Below are positions 10,089 to 17,803 of a stretch of 64,000 bases of DNA, piece after piece; the first letter of the stretch is position 1; each line of letters begins with the position of its first letter. The stretch comes from Ignavibacteriota bacterium. Its GTDB lineage: Bacteria > Bacteroidota > Ignavibacteria > Ignavibacteriales > Melioribacteraceae. The notes beneath the pieces were generated by a model. That model saw only the letters and a list, made by a program, of their open reading frames with translations. It made no database searches and was not told where the DNA came from. Location: assembly GCA_016708125.1 (NCBI GenBank), contig JADJGF010000001.1:2812001-2876000 (forward strand). Reading direction: 5' to 3'. Both the position numbers and the translations under genes were made by a program.

Positions 10089-10469
10089 ATGAATATTCCA
10101 TCAGACTTAAAATATACAAAAGATCATGAATGGATCAAAGTTGAAGGAAATGAAGCAAAAATAGGAATCACAGAATATGCGCAAGGTGAATTAGGAGATA
10201 TTGTTTTTGTAGATATTTCTTCAGATTTAAGTGAAATTACAAAAGGCGAACCTTTCGGAACAATTGAAGCCGTAAAAACTGTAAGCGATTTATTTGCTCC
10301 TTGTAACGGAAAAATTATTGAAATTAATTCCAAACTTGCAGATAAACCGGAATTGATAAATAATGATCCTTATGGCGAAGGTTGGATTATTAAAATTGAA
10401 ATTACATCTCCATCAGATTTAGATGAACTACTTGATAACATTACTTATCAAACTCAAATTACTGCATAA
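10089..10469 (+). CDS. gcvH: Glycine cleavage system H protein
   Basis: GcvH carries the lipoyl arm that shuttles the aminomethyl group in glycine cleavage. The 126-residue length is normal, and the lipoylated Lys is residue 63 in EAVKTVSD. Family N-terminal sequence KYTKDHEWIK is present. It is the last gene of the run that begins with dapF, 15 bp after accC, and is followed by a terminator. The gcvT and gcvP genes are not here. Its company with accB and accC means it could also serve lipoate metabolism more generally. Confidence 0.95.
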   Translation: MNIPSDLKYTKDHEWIKVEGNEAKIGITEYAQGELGDIVFVDISSDLSEITKGEPFGTIEAVKTVSDLFAPCNGKIIEINSKLADKPELINNDPYGEGWIIKIEITSPSDLDELLDNITYQTQITA

Positions 10470-10480
10470 TATTTCTCAAA

Positions 10481-10512
10481 GCCGGAATTCATTCTGAAAA
10501 CCGGCATTTTTT
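10481..10512 (+). terminator. Rho-independent terminator after gcvH
   Basis: The stem GCCGG / CCGGC (10481-10485 and 10501-10505) has an inner TTC/GAA pairing and is followed by a T-rich tract (ATTTTTTAATTTT). It lies 12 bp after the gcvH stop. Confidence 0.75.
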
Positions 10513-10532
10513 AATTTTACATATTATATAAA

Positions 10533-12073
10533 ATGCAAACTCATAGCACAATTTTAGTTTTAGATTTCGGATCTCAATACACACAATTAATTGCAAGAAA
10601 AATTAGAGAACAAAAAGTTCGCTCAATAATTTATCCTTACTTTACTTCGCTTAATAAAATTAAGGAATTAAATCCAAAGGGAATTATATTTTCCGGAGGA
10701 CCAACCAGCGCTTACGAAAAAGATTCTCCGCAAGTTGATCCGGAAATTTTTAATCTAAATATTCGCATACTTGGAATTTGTTATGGAATGCAATTAGTTA
10801 CTTTACACTTTAATGGAAAAGTTGAACCGGCACAAAATAGAGAATATGGAAAAGCAAATATTCAAATTTTGAAAAAGGATGGATTATTAAAAAATGTAAA
10901 TGACAAATCAATAGTTTGGATGAGTCACGGTGATTATATTACAAAAATTCCGGATGGATTTGAAATAGATTCAAAGACTGAAAATTCCCCAATTTGCTCA
11001 ATTTTTAATAATGATAAAAAAATTTATGCACTACAATTTCATCCGGAAGTTGCTCACACAGAAAACGGTAAAGAAATTTTACGAACATTTATTTTTGAAG
11101 TTTGTAACTGCAATGCTGATTGGACTCCGACCAATTTTATCGAAGATTCAATTTTAGAAATTAAAGAGAAAGTCAAAGATTCAAAAGTAATTTGCGCTTT
11201 AAGCGGTGGAGTTGATTCTTCTGTTGCGGCAATTTTATTGCATAAAGCAATTGGTGATAATTTAACTTGTGTTCATGTTGATAATGGATTAATGAGAAAA
11301 AACGAAAGCAAAAAGTTGTAAAATTATTTAAAGAAAATTATGAGCTAAATATAATTCATGTTGATGCATCAATTGAATTTTTGACAAAATTAAGTGGAAT
11401 TTCTGATCCGGAAAAGAAAAGAAAAATTATTGGAAATACATTTATAGAAATTTTTGAACGAGAATCTAACAAAATTGAAAACGCAGAGTTTTTGGTTCAA
11501 GGAACATTATATCCGGATGTAATAGAATCAGCATCTGCTGGAACAGCTTCGCATAAAATAAAAACTCATCATAATGTTGGCGGTTTGCCGGAAAAAATGA
11601 ATCTGAAATTAATTGAACCTTTTAGAGAATTATTCAAAGATGAAGTTAGAGAAATTGGAGAAATTTTAGGTTTACCGCACGAATTTGTTCATAGACATCC
11701 ATTTCCGGGTCCTGGTTTAGCAGTAAGAGTTTTAGGGGAAATTACCGAAGAAAAACTTAGAATATTAAAAGATGTTGATGATATTTTTATTGACTCACTG
11801 AAAAAATTTGATCTATATTATAAAATTTGGCAAGCATTTGCAGTAATACTTCCTGTTCAATCAGTTGGAGTAATGGGAGACGCAAGAACTTATGAATCAG
11901 TTATTGTCTTAAGAGCAGTAACTTCCACAGATGGAATGACAGCCGATTGGTACAGATTTGATAATTCATTCTTAGAATTTATTTCAAATAAAATTATTAG
12001 AGAAGTATCCGGAGTTAACCGAGTTGTTTATGATATAAGTTCCAAACCGCCATCTACAATTGAGTGGGAGTAA
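10533..12073 (+). pseudogene. guaA: GMP synthase (glutamine-hydrolysing), interrupted by a single-base frameshift
   Basis: GuaA aminates XMP to GMP. Frame one (10533-11321) holds the amidotransferase domain with C83 (GICYGMQ), H170 and E172 (HPEVAH), and the start of the ATP-pyrophosphatase domain with SGGVDSS at 224-230. It then runs into a TAA just after MRKNESKK. The rest of the enzyme, including the [11 protein letters not shown] and [11 protein letters not shown] segments and the C-terminal dimer domain ending IEWE, continues in the -1 frame to 12073. Adding one A to the five-A run at 11310-11314 restores an uninterrupted 513-residue protein of normal length. No residue is lost, so this is probably a sequence error or very fresh mutation in an essential gene, or less likely ribosomal -1 slippage at the AAA AAG there. 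A terminator lies upstream and radC follows. Confidence 0.9.
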
Positions 12074-12081
12074 AACTAAAA

Positions 12082-12759
12082 ATGCTAAAAGTTAAAGAAT
12101 TGCCGATTGATGATAGACCAAGAGAAAAATTAATTTTACGCGGATCTCAAAATTTAAGTGATTCTGAACTTATTGCAATTCTTTTAAGAACTGGAACCAA
12201 GGGACAATCAGTAATTGAAGTTGCTCAAAAATTATTACAAAAAGATAATTTAGCTATTCTAGCCTCAAAATCTGTTGAATCATTTACTAAACAAATTGGA
12301 ATTGGTAAAGATAAAGCTGCAACTTTAGTCGCTGCATTTGAACTTTCAAGAAGAATTAAGTTTAATGAAAAATGGTTTTCGCAGAAAAAGATAACTTCAC
12401 CAGAAGATCTAGCGGAAATATTTATTCCTTTGCTTAAAGACGAGGTTAAAGAAAAATTTATTGTCGTATGCTTGAATACATCAAATCAAATCATTAAGTT
12501 TGAGATAATTTCAATTGGCAATCTAAATTCAAGTATTGTGCATCCAAGAGAAGTATTTAAGGTTGCAATAGATAATAATTCCGCAAGTATATTTTTAATT
12601 CATAATCATCCAAGTGGAAACAGTGAACCAAGTAAGGAAGATATTGCTATTACAAAAAGATTAGCTGAAGCCGGAAAAATATTTGATATTACAGTATTAG
12701 ATCATTTAATTATTGCAGGAGATAAATTTACAAGTTTAGTTGAAAAGAGAATTATTTAG
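12082..12759 (+). CDS. radC: RadC family JAB1/MPN-domain protein
   Basis: RadC proteins carry an N-terminal helix-hairpin-helix region and a C-terminal MPN/JAB metalloprotease-like domain. The JAMM-type zinc motif is visible as HNHPSGNSEPSKED about 50 residues from the C terminus. Despite the name, a direct role in DNA repair is doubtful in the literature. The ATG at 12082 is preferred: GGGAG at 12066-12070 lies 11 bp upstream and the family N terminus begins close by. A longer frame from GTG 12064 would overlap the end of guaA. Confidence 0.92.
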   Translation: MLKVKELPIDDRPREKLILRGSQNLSDSELIAILLRTGTKGQSVIEVAQKLLQKDNLAILASKSVESFTKQIGIGKDKAATLVAAFELSRRIKFNEKWFSQKKITSPEDLAEIFIPLLKDEVKEKFIVVCLNTSNQIIKFEIISIGNLNSSIVHPREVFKVAIDNNSASIFLIHNHPSGNSEPSKEDIAITKRLAEAGKIFDITVLDHLIIAGDKFTSLVEKRII

Positions 12760-12862
12760 TTTTATAAAAAAATGTTATATTATAACTTATAGAATTTAAT
12801 ATATTTACTAAAAGAATTTCACAAATAAATAAATCATTCTTTTACATTAGGAGGATTACCAA

Positions 12863-13138
12863 ATGACAAAAATCAAAAAACTTCTCACTACTTCCTTGGC
12901 AGTAGTTTTTTTAGCTGGTTCAATAGGTTTGACCGGCTGTGGTGGTGTTAGTGACGAACAAATGGCAGAATTAAATGCTTTACGAAGTGAAGTATCTGCA
13001 TTAGGCACAGAAGTAAATAGCCTAAAAAGTGAAAAAACAAAGTTAGAAAGAGAAATAGCTGAAATAGAAGCAAAACTTGCTCAATGTGCAAAAGATAAAG
13101 AAGCTACTACTGCAAATTTACAAAAATTAGGTTTATAA
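12863..13138 (+). CDS. Small coiled-coil lipoprotein (Lpp-like layout)
   Basis: This 91-residue precursor has a lipoprotein signal peptide ending LTGC with the lipidated Cys at residue 26. About 55 residues of near-continuous amphipathic heptads (residues 33-88) follow, rich in E, K, L and A. The layout resembles the murein lipoprotein Lpp, but the C terminus ends KLGL rather than in a terminal Lys for peptidoglycan linkage. The ribosome-binding site is AGGAGG at 12849-12854, consistent with high expression. A TATATTTAC promoter-like motif is at 12800-12808. The next gene encodes a coiled-coil LysM protein. Confidence 0.75.
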   Translation: MTKIKKLLTTSLAVVFLAGSIGLTGCGGVSDEQMAELNALRSEVSALGTEVNSLKSEKTKLEREIAEIEAKLAQCAKDKEATTANLQKLGL

Positions 13139-13168
13139 AAAGTTTAATAATAAAAGGAGAGTATATAA

Positions 13169-13846
13169 ATGAGACAATTTAAGAGCGTACTTGCATTATT
13201 AGCTTTATTAGTTTTCCTTTCAACAAGTGTTTTTGCTCAAGAAGAAATGACTTCAGATGAGTGGGAAGCTGAAATTGCAAGATTGACACAAGAAAAAGCT
13301 GATCTTTCAGCAGAATTAGAAAGTTTACAAGCTTCTGTAAATTCATTAAAAGAAAAGAAAAATTCTTTGCAAACTTATGAAGAATGCCAAGACGAAATGT
13401 ATGCTTCAGTTGGTGCTACAAAAAGTGATGTTGAAGCTTATGATGCAAAAGTTAACGCTTTAATGGCTGATATTTCTGCAAAAAAACCAACAAAAGCTGA
13501 TAGACAAGCTGAATTAGATGCTTTAAAAGCAAGCAAATTAAGTGCTTTACCAGCTTTTTATGATATCGTTCATGGCAAATTACAAAAAATGTTAGATGCA
13601 TGGCCGGCTGAAGAAATCAACTATACAGTTGTAAAAGGTGATCATCTTTGGGGAATTTCTAAAAAGCAAGAACATTATGGAAACGGCTTTGCTTGGCCAA
13701 AAATCTATAATGCAAACAGAGATAAAATTAAAAATCCTGATTTAATTTATCCAAAACAAGAATTTACAATACCAAATTTAACAGAAGAAGAAACAGCTAA
13801 ATACAACAAATTAAAAGCAAATTACAAACCAGCTCCAATGCAATAA
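13169..13846 (+). CDS. Periplasmic coiled-coil protein with C-terminal LysM domain
   Basis: The 225-residue precursor has a signal peptide (residues 1-23, ending VFAQ), a long coiled-coil region (about 32-125) with heptads like those of the lipoprotein just upstream, and a LysM peptidoglycan-binding domain at about 151-201 (YTVVKGDHLWGIS and IPNPDLIYP-like segments). It is likely a periplasmic wall-binding protein. AAAGGAGAG precedes the ATG. The 30-bp gap to the lipoprotein suggests co-transcription, with the two perhaps linking outer membrane and peptidoglycan; that role is inferred. Confidence 0.75.
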   Translation: MRQFKSVLALLALLVFLSTSVFAQEEMTSDEWEAEIARLTQEKADLSAELESLQASVNSLKEKKNSLQTYEECQDEMYASVGATKSDVEAYDAKVNALMADISAKKPTKADRQAELDALKASKLSALPAFYDIVHGKLQKMLDAWPAEEINYTVVKGDHLWGISKKQEHYGNGFAWPKIYNANRDKIKNPDLIYPKQEFTIPNLTEEETAKYNKLKANYKPAPMQ

Positions 13847-13873
13847 AATTTGTTTTTGATTTAATAAATTTTC

Positions 13874-13942
13874 AAGGATATTCTGAAAGATGTTGCAATA
13901 GTTTGGTAAACAATTGCAAAAACTTTTTGAATATCCTTTTTT
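13874..13942 (+). terminator. Very long imperfect hairpin with T run between LysM gene and phoH
   Basis: Two arms of 31 nt (13874-13904 and 13908-13938) fold around a GGT loop. The outer 10 bp (AAGGATATTC / GAATATCCTT), an inner 7 bp (TTGCAAT / ATTGCAA) and an apical 4 bp (GTTT / AAAC) are perfect, and the middle is mostly paired. Six T (13937-13942) follow. It probably terminates the LysM transcript, but its size is unlike the short stems of the other terminators here. It also sits just 7 bp before the phoH ribosome-binding site. Confidence 0.65.
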
Positions 13943-13957
13943 AGTTTTGAGGCAACT

Positions 13958-14914
13958 ATTACACATATAGAAAAAAAAATAAAATTAGATAATGTAGATT
14001 TGTTAGCACTTCTCGGTTCTAATGATGCCAATCTTAAACCAATTGAAGAAAGAGTAACATCAACAATTTCCATTCGCGGTGATCTTGCATTAATAAAAGG
14101 AACTACTGAAGAAGTTGAATTAATTGAAAAAGTATTCAAAGAAATGATTTACGTTTTGAATACAACAAATAATCTTACTCCAAATGATGTTGCTACAATA
14201 GTCGATCTAACATTATCCGGAAAAGATATTATTAGTAACGATGATTACAATTCAATTGTTCTTTATACCAAAAAAGATGTAATAAAAGCTAAAACTGAAA
14301 CTCAGTTTGAATATGTTAAAGCAATGAGCGAAAATGATATCTGTTTTGGTATTGGTCCAGCCGGAACCGGAAAGACTTATCTGGCGGTTGCATTTGCAAT
14401 AGCACAATTTAAAAAAGGTATTGTTAAAAAAATTGTTTTAGCGCGACCTGCAGTTGAAGCCGGAGAAAGTTTAGGATTTTTGCCCGGTGATTTTAAAGAA
14501 AAAATTGATCCGTATTTACGACCTTTATTTGATGCATTGCAAGATATGCTTCCAAGTGAGCAACTTAAAAATTATATGGAAAAAAATATTATTGAAATTG
14601 TTCCGTTAGCTTACATGCGCGGAAGAACTTTAAATAATTCTTATATTATTCTTGATGAAGCTCAAAACAGTACAAACATTCAAATGAAAATGTTTTTAAC
14701 CAGAATTGGTCCAAACTCAAAAGCAATAATTACCGGAGATATAACTCAGATTGATTTACCCAAAAGAACGGAAAGCGGATTAATTCTTGTAAAGGAAATT
14801 CTTCAAAGTGTTGATGGAGTTTCTTTTGTATATTTCAAAAAATCTGATGTAGTACGACACAAACTTGTTAAAGATATTATCCACGCTTATGAGCAATATA
14901 ATAATGGAAATTAA
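13958..14914 (+). CDS. phoH: PhoH family ATPase
   Basis: PhoH-like proteins are cytoplasmic P-loop NTPases, often linked to RNA metabolism. The Walker A motif GPAGTGKT lies near one third of the chain, followed by VLARPAVEAGESLGFLPGD and the Walker B region YIILDEAQN, all typical. Family N-terminal sequence (HIEKKIKLDNVDLLALLG) is encoded upstream of the first standard start codon in frame, TTG 14000. The only start with a ribosome-binding site (GAGG 13949-13952) is a rare ATT at 13958, chosen here. If ATT is not used, the protein would begin at TTG 14000 and lose 14 residues. Despite the name, no Pho box is seen upstream. Confidence 0.88.
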   Translation: MTHIEKKIKLDNVDLLALLGSNDANLKPIEERVTSTISIRGDLALIKGTTEEVELIEKVFKEMIYVLNTTNNLTPNDVATIVDLTLSGKDIISNDDYNSIVLYTKKDVIKAKTETQFEYVKAMSENDICFGIGPAGTGKTYLAVAFAIAQFKKGIVKKIVLARPAVEAGESLGFLPGDFKEKIDPYLRPLFDALQDMLPSEQLKNYMEKNIIEIVPLAYMRGRTLNNSYIILDEAQNSTNIQMKMFLTRIGPNSKAIITGDITQIDLPKRTESGLILVKEILQSVDGVSFVYFKKSDVVRHKLVKDIIHAYEQYNNGN

Positions 14915-14977
14915 TTTCTAAATTGTAAATCTCAATTTTAAATTCTAAAATCTCAAATCTCATATCCAAAATCATTC

Positions 14978-15739
14978 TTAAAAGTACTTTTTACTTTCCT
15001 CCCAATATTTATCCATTTCCTGCAAATTAGATTCTGTAATTAATTTTTTATTCTCCTCTAATTTTTTTTCAATGTAATTAAATCTTTGAAGAAATTTTTT
15101 ATTTGTTCTGCGTAAAGCATTTTCCGCATTTATTCCTAAAAATCTTGAATAATTTATTAACGCAAAAAATACATCGCCCATTTCTTTCTCTAACAAGTTT
15201 TTATCACCGGTTTTTTCAGATTCATGCATTTCTTCAATTTCTTCAATAACTTTTTTCCAAACATCATTTTTATTTTCCCAATCAAAACCAATTTTTGAAA
15301 CTTTTTCTTGCATTCGCGAAGCTTTTTGCAATTCCGGTAGATTTTTGGGAATTCCTTCCAAAATTGATTTTCTTCCTTCCTGCATTTTAATTTTTTCCCA
15401 ATTTTTTTCAATTTCTTTATTATTCGCAACTTCCAAATTTTCAAAAACATGCGGATGTCTTCTAATTAATTTTTCACTTATTGAATCAATTACATCATTT
15501 ATATTAAATAAATTTTGGTCTTCTGCAATTACGGAATGAAAAACAATGTGGAGTAAAAGATCGCCTAATTCGTTCTTGAGCGATGAATAATTTTTGTCAT
15601 CAATCGCTTCAATAACTTCATAAGTTTCTTCCAAAGTTGCGGCTTTTATCGAATCAAAAGTTTGAACTTTATCCCATGAACATTCGGTTCTAAGCCTGCG
15701 CATAATTTTTACAAGTTCGTCAAATTTTTCTTTGTGCAT
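14978..15739 (-). CDS. mazG: Nucleoside triphosphate pyrophosphohydrolase MazG
   Basis: MazG hydrolyses NTPs and dNTPs to monophosphates, cleaning nucleotide pools and modulating the stringent response. The 253-residue protein has both tandem MazG domains. The first carries the metal-binding EETYEVIEAID with ELGDLLLHIVFH, and the second carries EIEEM and KEMGDVFFALINY. The N-terminal RRLRTECSWDKVQTFDS matches the family. It stands alone on the minus strand between phoH and a RidA gene transcribed the other way. Confidence 0.94.
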   Translation of the reverse strand: MHKEKFDELVKIMRRLRTECSWDKVQTFDSIKAATLEETYEVIEAIDDKNYSSLKNELGDLLLHIVFHSVIAEDQNLFNINDVIDSISEKLIRRHPHVFENLEVANNKEIEKNWEKIKMQEGRKSILEGIPKNLPELQKASRMQEKVSKIGFDWENKNDVWKKVIEEIEEMHESEKTGDKNLLEKEMGDVFFALINYSRFLGINAENALRRTNKKFLQRFNYIEKKLEENKKLITESNLQEMDKYWEESKKYF

Positions 15740-15827
15740 ATTTTGCCTTAATGTTTGTATATTAAATTTATGATTTTTTTATATCAGAAAATGAGTTATT
15801 TTTAATCGTAATTAACTGAGAAATAAA

Positions 15828-16280
15828 ATGATTGAAGAAAAATTAAATTTGATGAATATTAAAATTCCAGATGCGCCAAAGCCTTTAGCAGCTTATATTC
15901 CGGCAACAAAAATTGGTAATTTGGTTTTCACTGCGGGACAAATTCCTCTTGAAAACGGAATCGTAAAATATAAGGGAAAAGTCGGTGCAGAAATTACTTT
16001 GGAAGTTGGAAAAGAATCAGCAAAATTATGTGCAATAAATTGTTTGAGTGTAATAAAATCTGAAATGGGAAATTTGGACAAAATTAAAAGAATTGTAAAA
16101 GTTACAGTTTTTGTAAATAATATTGATGGATTTGGTGATCAGCCAAAAGTTGCAAACGGTGCATCTGAATTTTTAGTTGAATTGTTTGGCGAAAGTGGGA
16201 AACACGTAAGAAGCGCAGTTGGTGTAAATGGCTTACCGCTTGGCGCAACCACTGAAGTTGAAATGATTGTAGAAGTTTAA
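15828..16280 (+). CDS. RidA/YjgF family enamine/imine deaminase
   Basis: RidA proteins hydrolyse reactive enamine or imine intermediates released by PLP enzymes. The 150-residue protein has the family fold, with FTAGQIPLENG near residues 35-44 and the conserved catalytic-type Arg at residue 128 in HVRSAVGV. It belongs to the slightly longer subgroup (about 150 residues) rather than the 125-residue RidA proper. It starts with ATG and is divergent from mazG. A small envelope protein gene follows. Confidence 0.88.
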   Translation: MIEEKLNLMNIKIPDAPKPLAAYIPATKIGNLVFTAGQIPLENGIVKYKGKVGAEITLEVGKESAKLCAINCLSVIKSEMGNLDKIKRIVKVTVFVNNIDGFGDQPKVANGASEFLVELFGESGKHVRSAVGVNGLPLGATTEVEMIVEV

Positions 16281-16341
16281 TACCTTTACAATATTGTTTA
16301 AATTCTTGAAACAATTTGAACACTTTTTGGTCTAACAAATT

Positions 16342-16824
16342 ATGAAAAAATTAACTTTTATTTTTTTAGTATTTATATCTTCTCTTTCATTTGCACAATT
16401 TAAAGGAGAAGAAAGTAAACCAATAGATATAAGAAGTGGAATTTTAAGTGAAAATCCAATTAGCTCACTTTTTAGTTTTATAAATCCGGAAAATTTTTCG
16501 ATGAATCACAGTTTTGGAATTTCTTATTCTTCATTCGGAAATAATGGTTTGGCACTTGGCGTTTATACAAATCACCTTGCATATAAATTTAGTGAAGAAT
16601 TTGATTTTGAGCTTGATGCAAGTTTAGTTAATAGTCCTTATAATACGCTTGGAGATTCATTCACAAAATCAATAAATGGTTTTTATATTGATAACGCGAG
16701 AATAAATTACAATCCCTCAAAAGATTTTAATATCAGTTTAATGTTTTCCAACTCACCGTATGGATATTATAATAGTTACGGTTACGGAAGACTGTCACCA
16801 TATTCAAACAGATGGTTTGATTAG
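16342..16824 (+). CDS. Exported protein of unknown function, probably outer membrane
   Basis: I do not recognise this 160-residue protein. It has a clear signal peptide (MKKLTFIFLVFISSLSFAQ, residues 1-19). The remainder is rich in aromatic residues, S and N with alternating strand patterns, and the C terminus is Tyr/Gly-rich (PYGYYNSYGYGRLSPYSNRWFD). This fits a small beta-structured surface or outer-membrane protein. There are no cysteines in the mature part. It follows the RidA gene by 61 bp. Confidence 0.55.
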   Translation: MKKLTFIFLVFISSLSFAQFKGEESKPIDIRSGILSENPISSLFSFINPENFSMNHSFGISYSSFGNNGLALGVYTNHLAYKFSEEFDFELDASLVNSPYNTLGDSFTKSINGFYIDNARINYNPSKDFNISLMFSNSPYGYYNSYGYGRLSPYSNRWFD

Positions 16825-16923
16825 TAAAATAGGCTAACAAAATTTATTTTATTATTTTTACAATCAGAAAATAAAAACATAATATGTTTTGTTAATTTAT
16901 TTATCTAAAATATAACTTCAAAA

Positions 16924-17418
16924 TTGAAAAAAACTATTAAAAAGAAAAACGATTCTAAAGTTGATATTCAAACATCAACGGTAAATATTTTTTATAATAT
17001 TCTAATATTTTTTCTGGTTGTTTTAATAGTTTATCTAAGTTATTCGGCTTATATTAAATTAGTAAAAGGTTCGGAAAAAATAGATGAATTAAAAAACAGT
17101 CAAGTAGCCGCAGAAATAATTCAGTTGGATGTTTTAAACGGCTGCGGTGTTGCGGGAGTTGCAGATAGATATACGGATTTTCTTAGATCAAGAGGATTTG
17201 ATGTGGTTGAAATAGGGAATTATGTTTCTTATGATGTTGACGAGACGTTTGTTATTGATAGAATTGGGAACAAAGCAAATGCTCTAAAAGTGGCTTCTGC
17301 ATTAGGAATTGAGAAAGTAAAAGTAATTCAGCAATTAAATGAAAATTATTTTCTGGATGTTTCATTAGTTATAGGAAAAGATTATTATAAACTTAAACCA
17401 ATTATAGGTGAATATTAA
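16924..17418 (+). CDS. Membrane-anchored LytR C-terminal domain protein
   Basis: This 164-residue protein has a lysine-rich cytoplasmic N terminus, one membrane helix at about residues 22-44, and an exported LytR_C domain (about 67-155) with the typical DVLNGCGVAGVADRYTDFLRSRGFDV start. The domain is known from cell-wall-linked LytR-CpsA-Psr proteins, but here it has no transferase domain. Translation appears to start at TTG 16924, as no ATG or GTG fits. The stop is 2 bp from the rsfS start, so the two are coupled. Confidence 0.7.
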   Translation: MKKTIKKKNDSKVDIQTSTVNIFYNILIFFLVVLIVYLSYSAYIKLVKGSEKIDELKNSQVAAEIIQLDVLNGCGVAGVADRYTDFLRSRGFDVVEIGNYVSYDVDETFVIDRIGNKANALKVASALGIEKVKVIQQLNENYFLDVSLVIGKDYYKLKPIIGEY

Positions 17419-17420
17419 TT

Positions 17421-17771
17421 TTGGAAACCAAAAATTTAGTAAATGAAATTGTTGAAATTATACAATCAAAAAAAGGGTTTGATATTTCTGTTTTAAATTT
17501 GACAAATCTTTCTGCAGTTGCTGATTATTTTATTATTTGCTCCGGTGATGTTGACGTTCACGTTAAAGCTATTGCCGATGAAATTGATAAAAAACTTAGA
17601 AAAGATGGAATTAAATGTTACAATAAAGAAGGTTATAACGCATCAAATTGGGTTTTGATTGATTATTTTGATGTTGTTGTTCATGTATTTAAGAAAGATG
17701 CAAGAGTTTATTATAATTTAGAAAAACTTTGGGGCGATGCAGAAATTACCGAAATTGAAAACTCCAATTAA
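17421..17771 (+). CDS. rsfS: Ribosome silencing factor RsfS
   Basis: RsfS (YbeB/Iojap family) binds ribosomal protein L14 and blocks 30S-50S joining when nutrients are scarce. The 116-residue protein shows the family core ADYFIICSGDVDVHVKAIADEI, the WVLIDYFDVVVHVF segment and YYNLEKLWGDA. It starts with TTG 17421, 2 bp after the preceding stop. It is the second gene of a LytR_C-rsfS-argS run, consistent with the frequent LytR_C/rsfS pairing in related genomes. Confidence 0.93.
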   Translation: METKNLVNEIVEIIQSKKGFDISVLNLTNLSAVADYFIICSGDVDVHVKAIADEIDKKLRKDGIKCYNKEGYNASNWVLIDYFDVVVHVFKKDARVYYNLEKLWGDAEITEIENSN

Positions 17772-17803
17772 TATTTTCCTTCCAAAAATTTTATGAGAAA
17801 AAT

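Noticed and set aside
14915..14977. Repetitive AAATCTCAAATCTC-like text between phoH and mazG.
   Set aside because: A short low-complexity stretch in a 63-bp gap, without a clear repeat unit or partner copies in the window.
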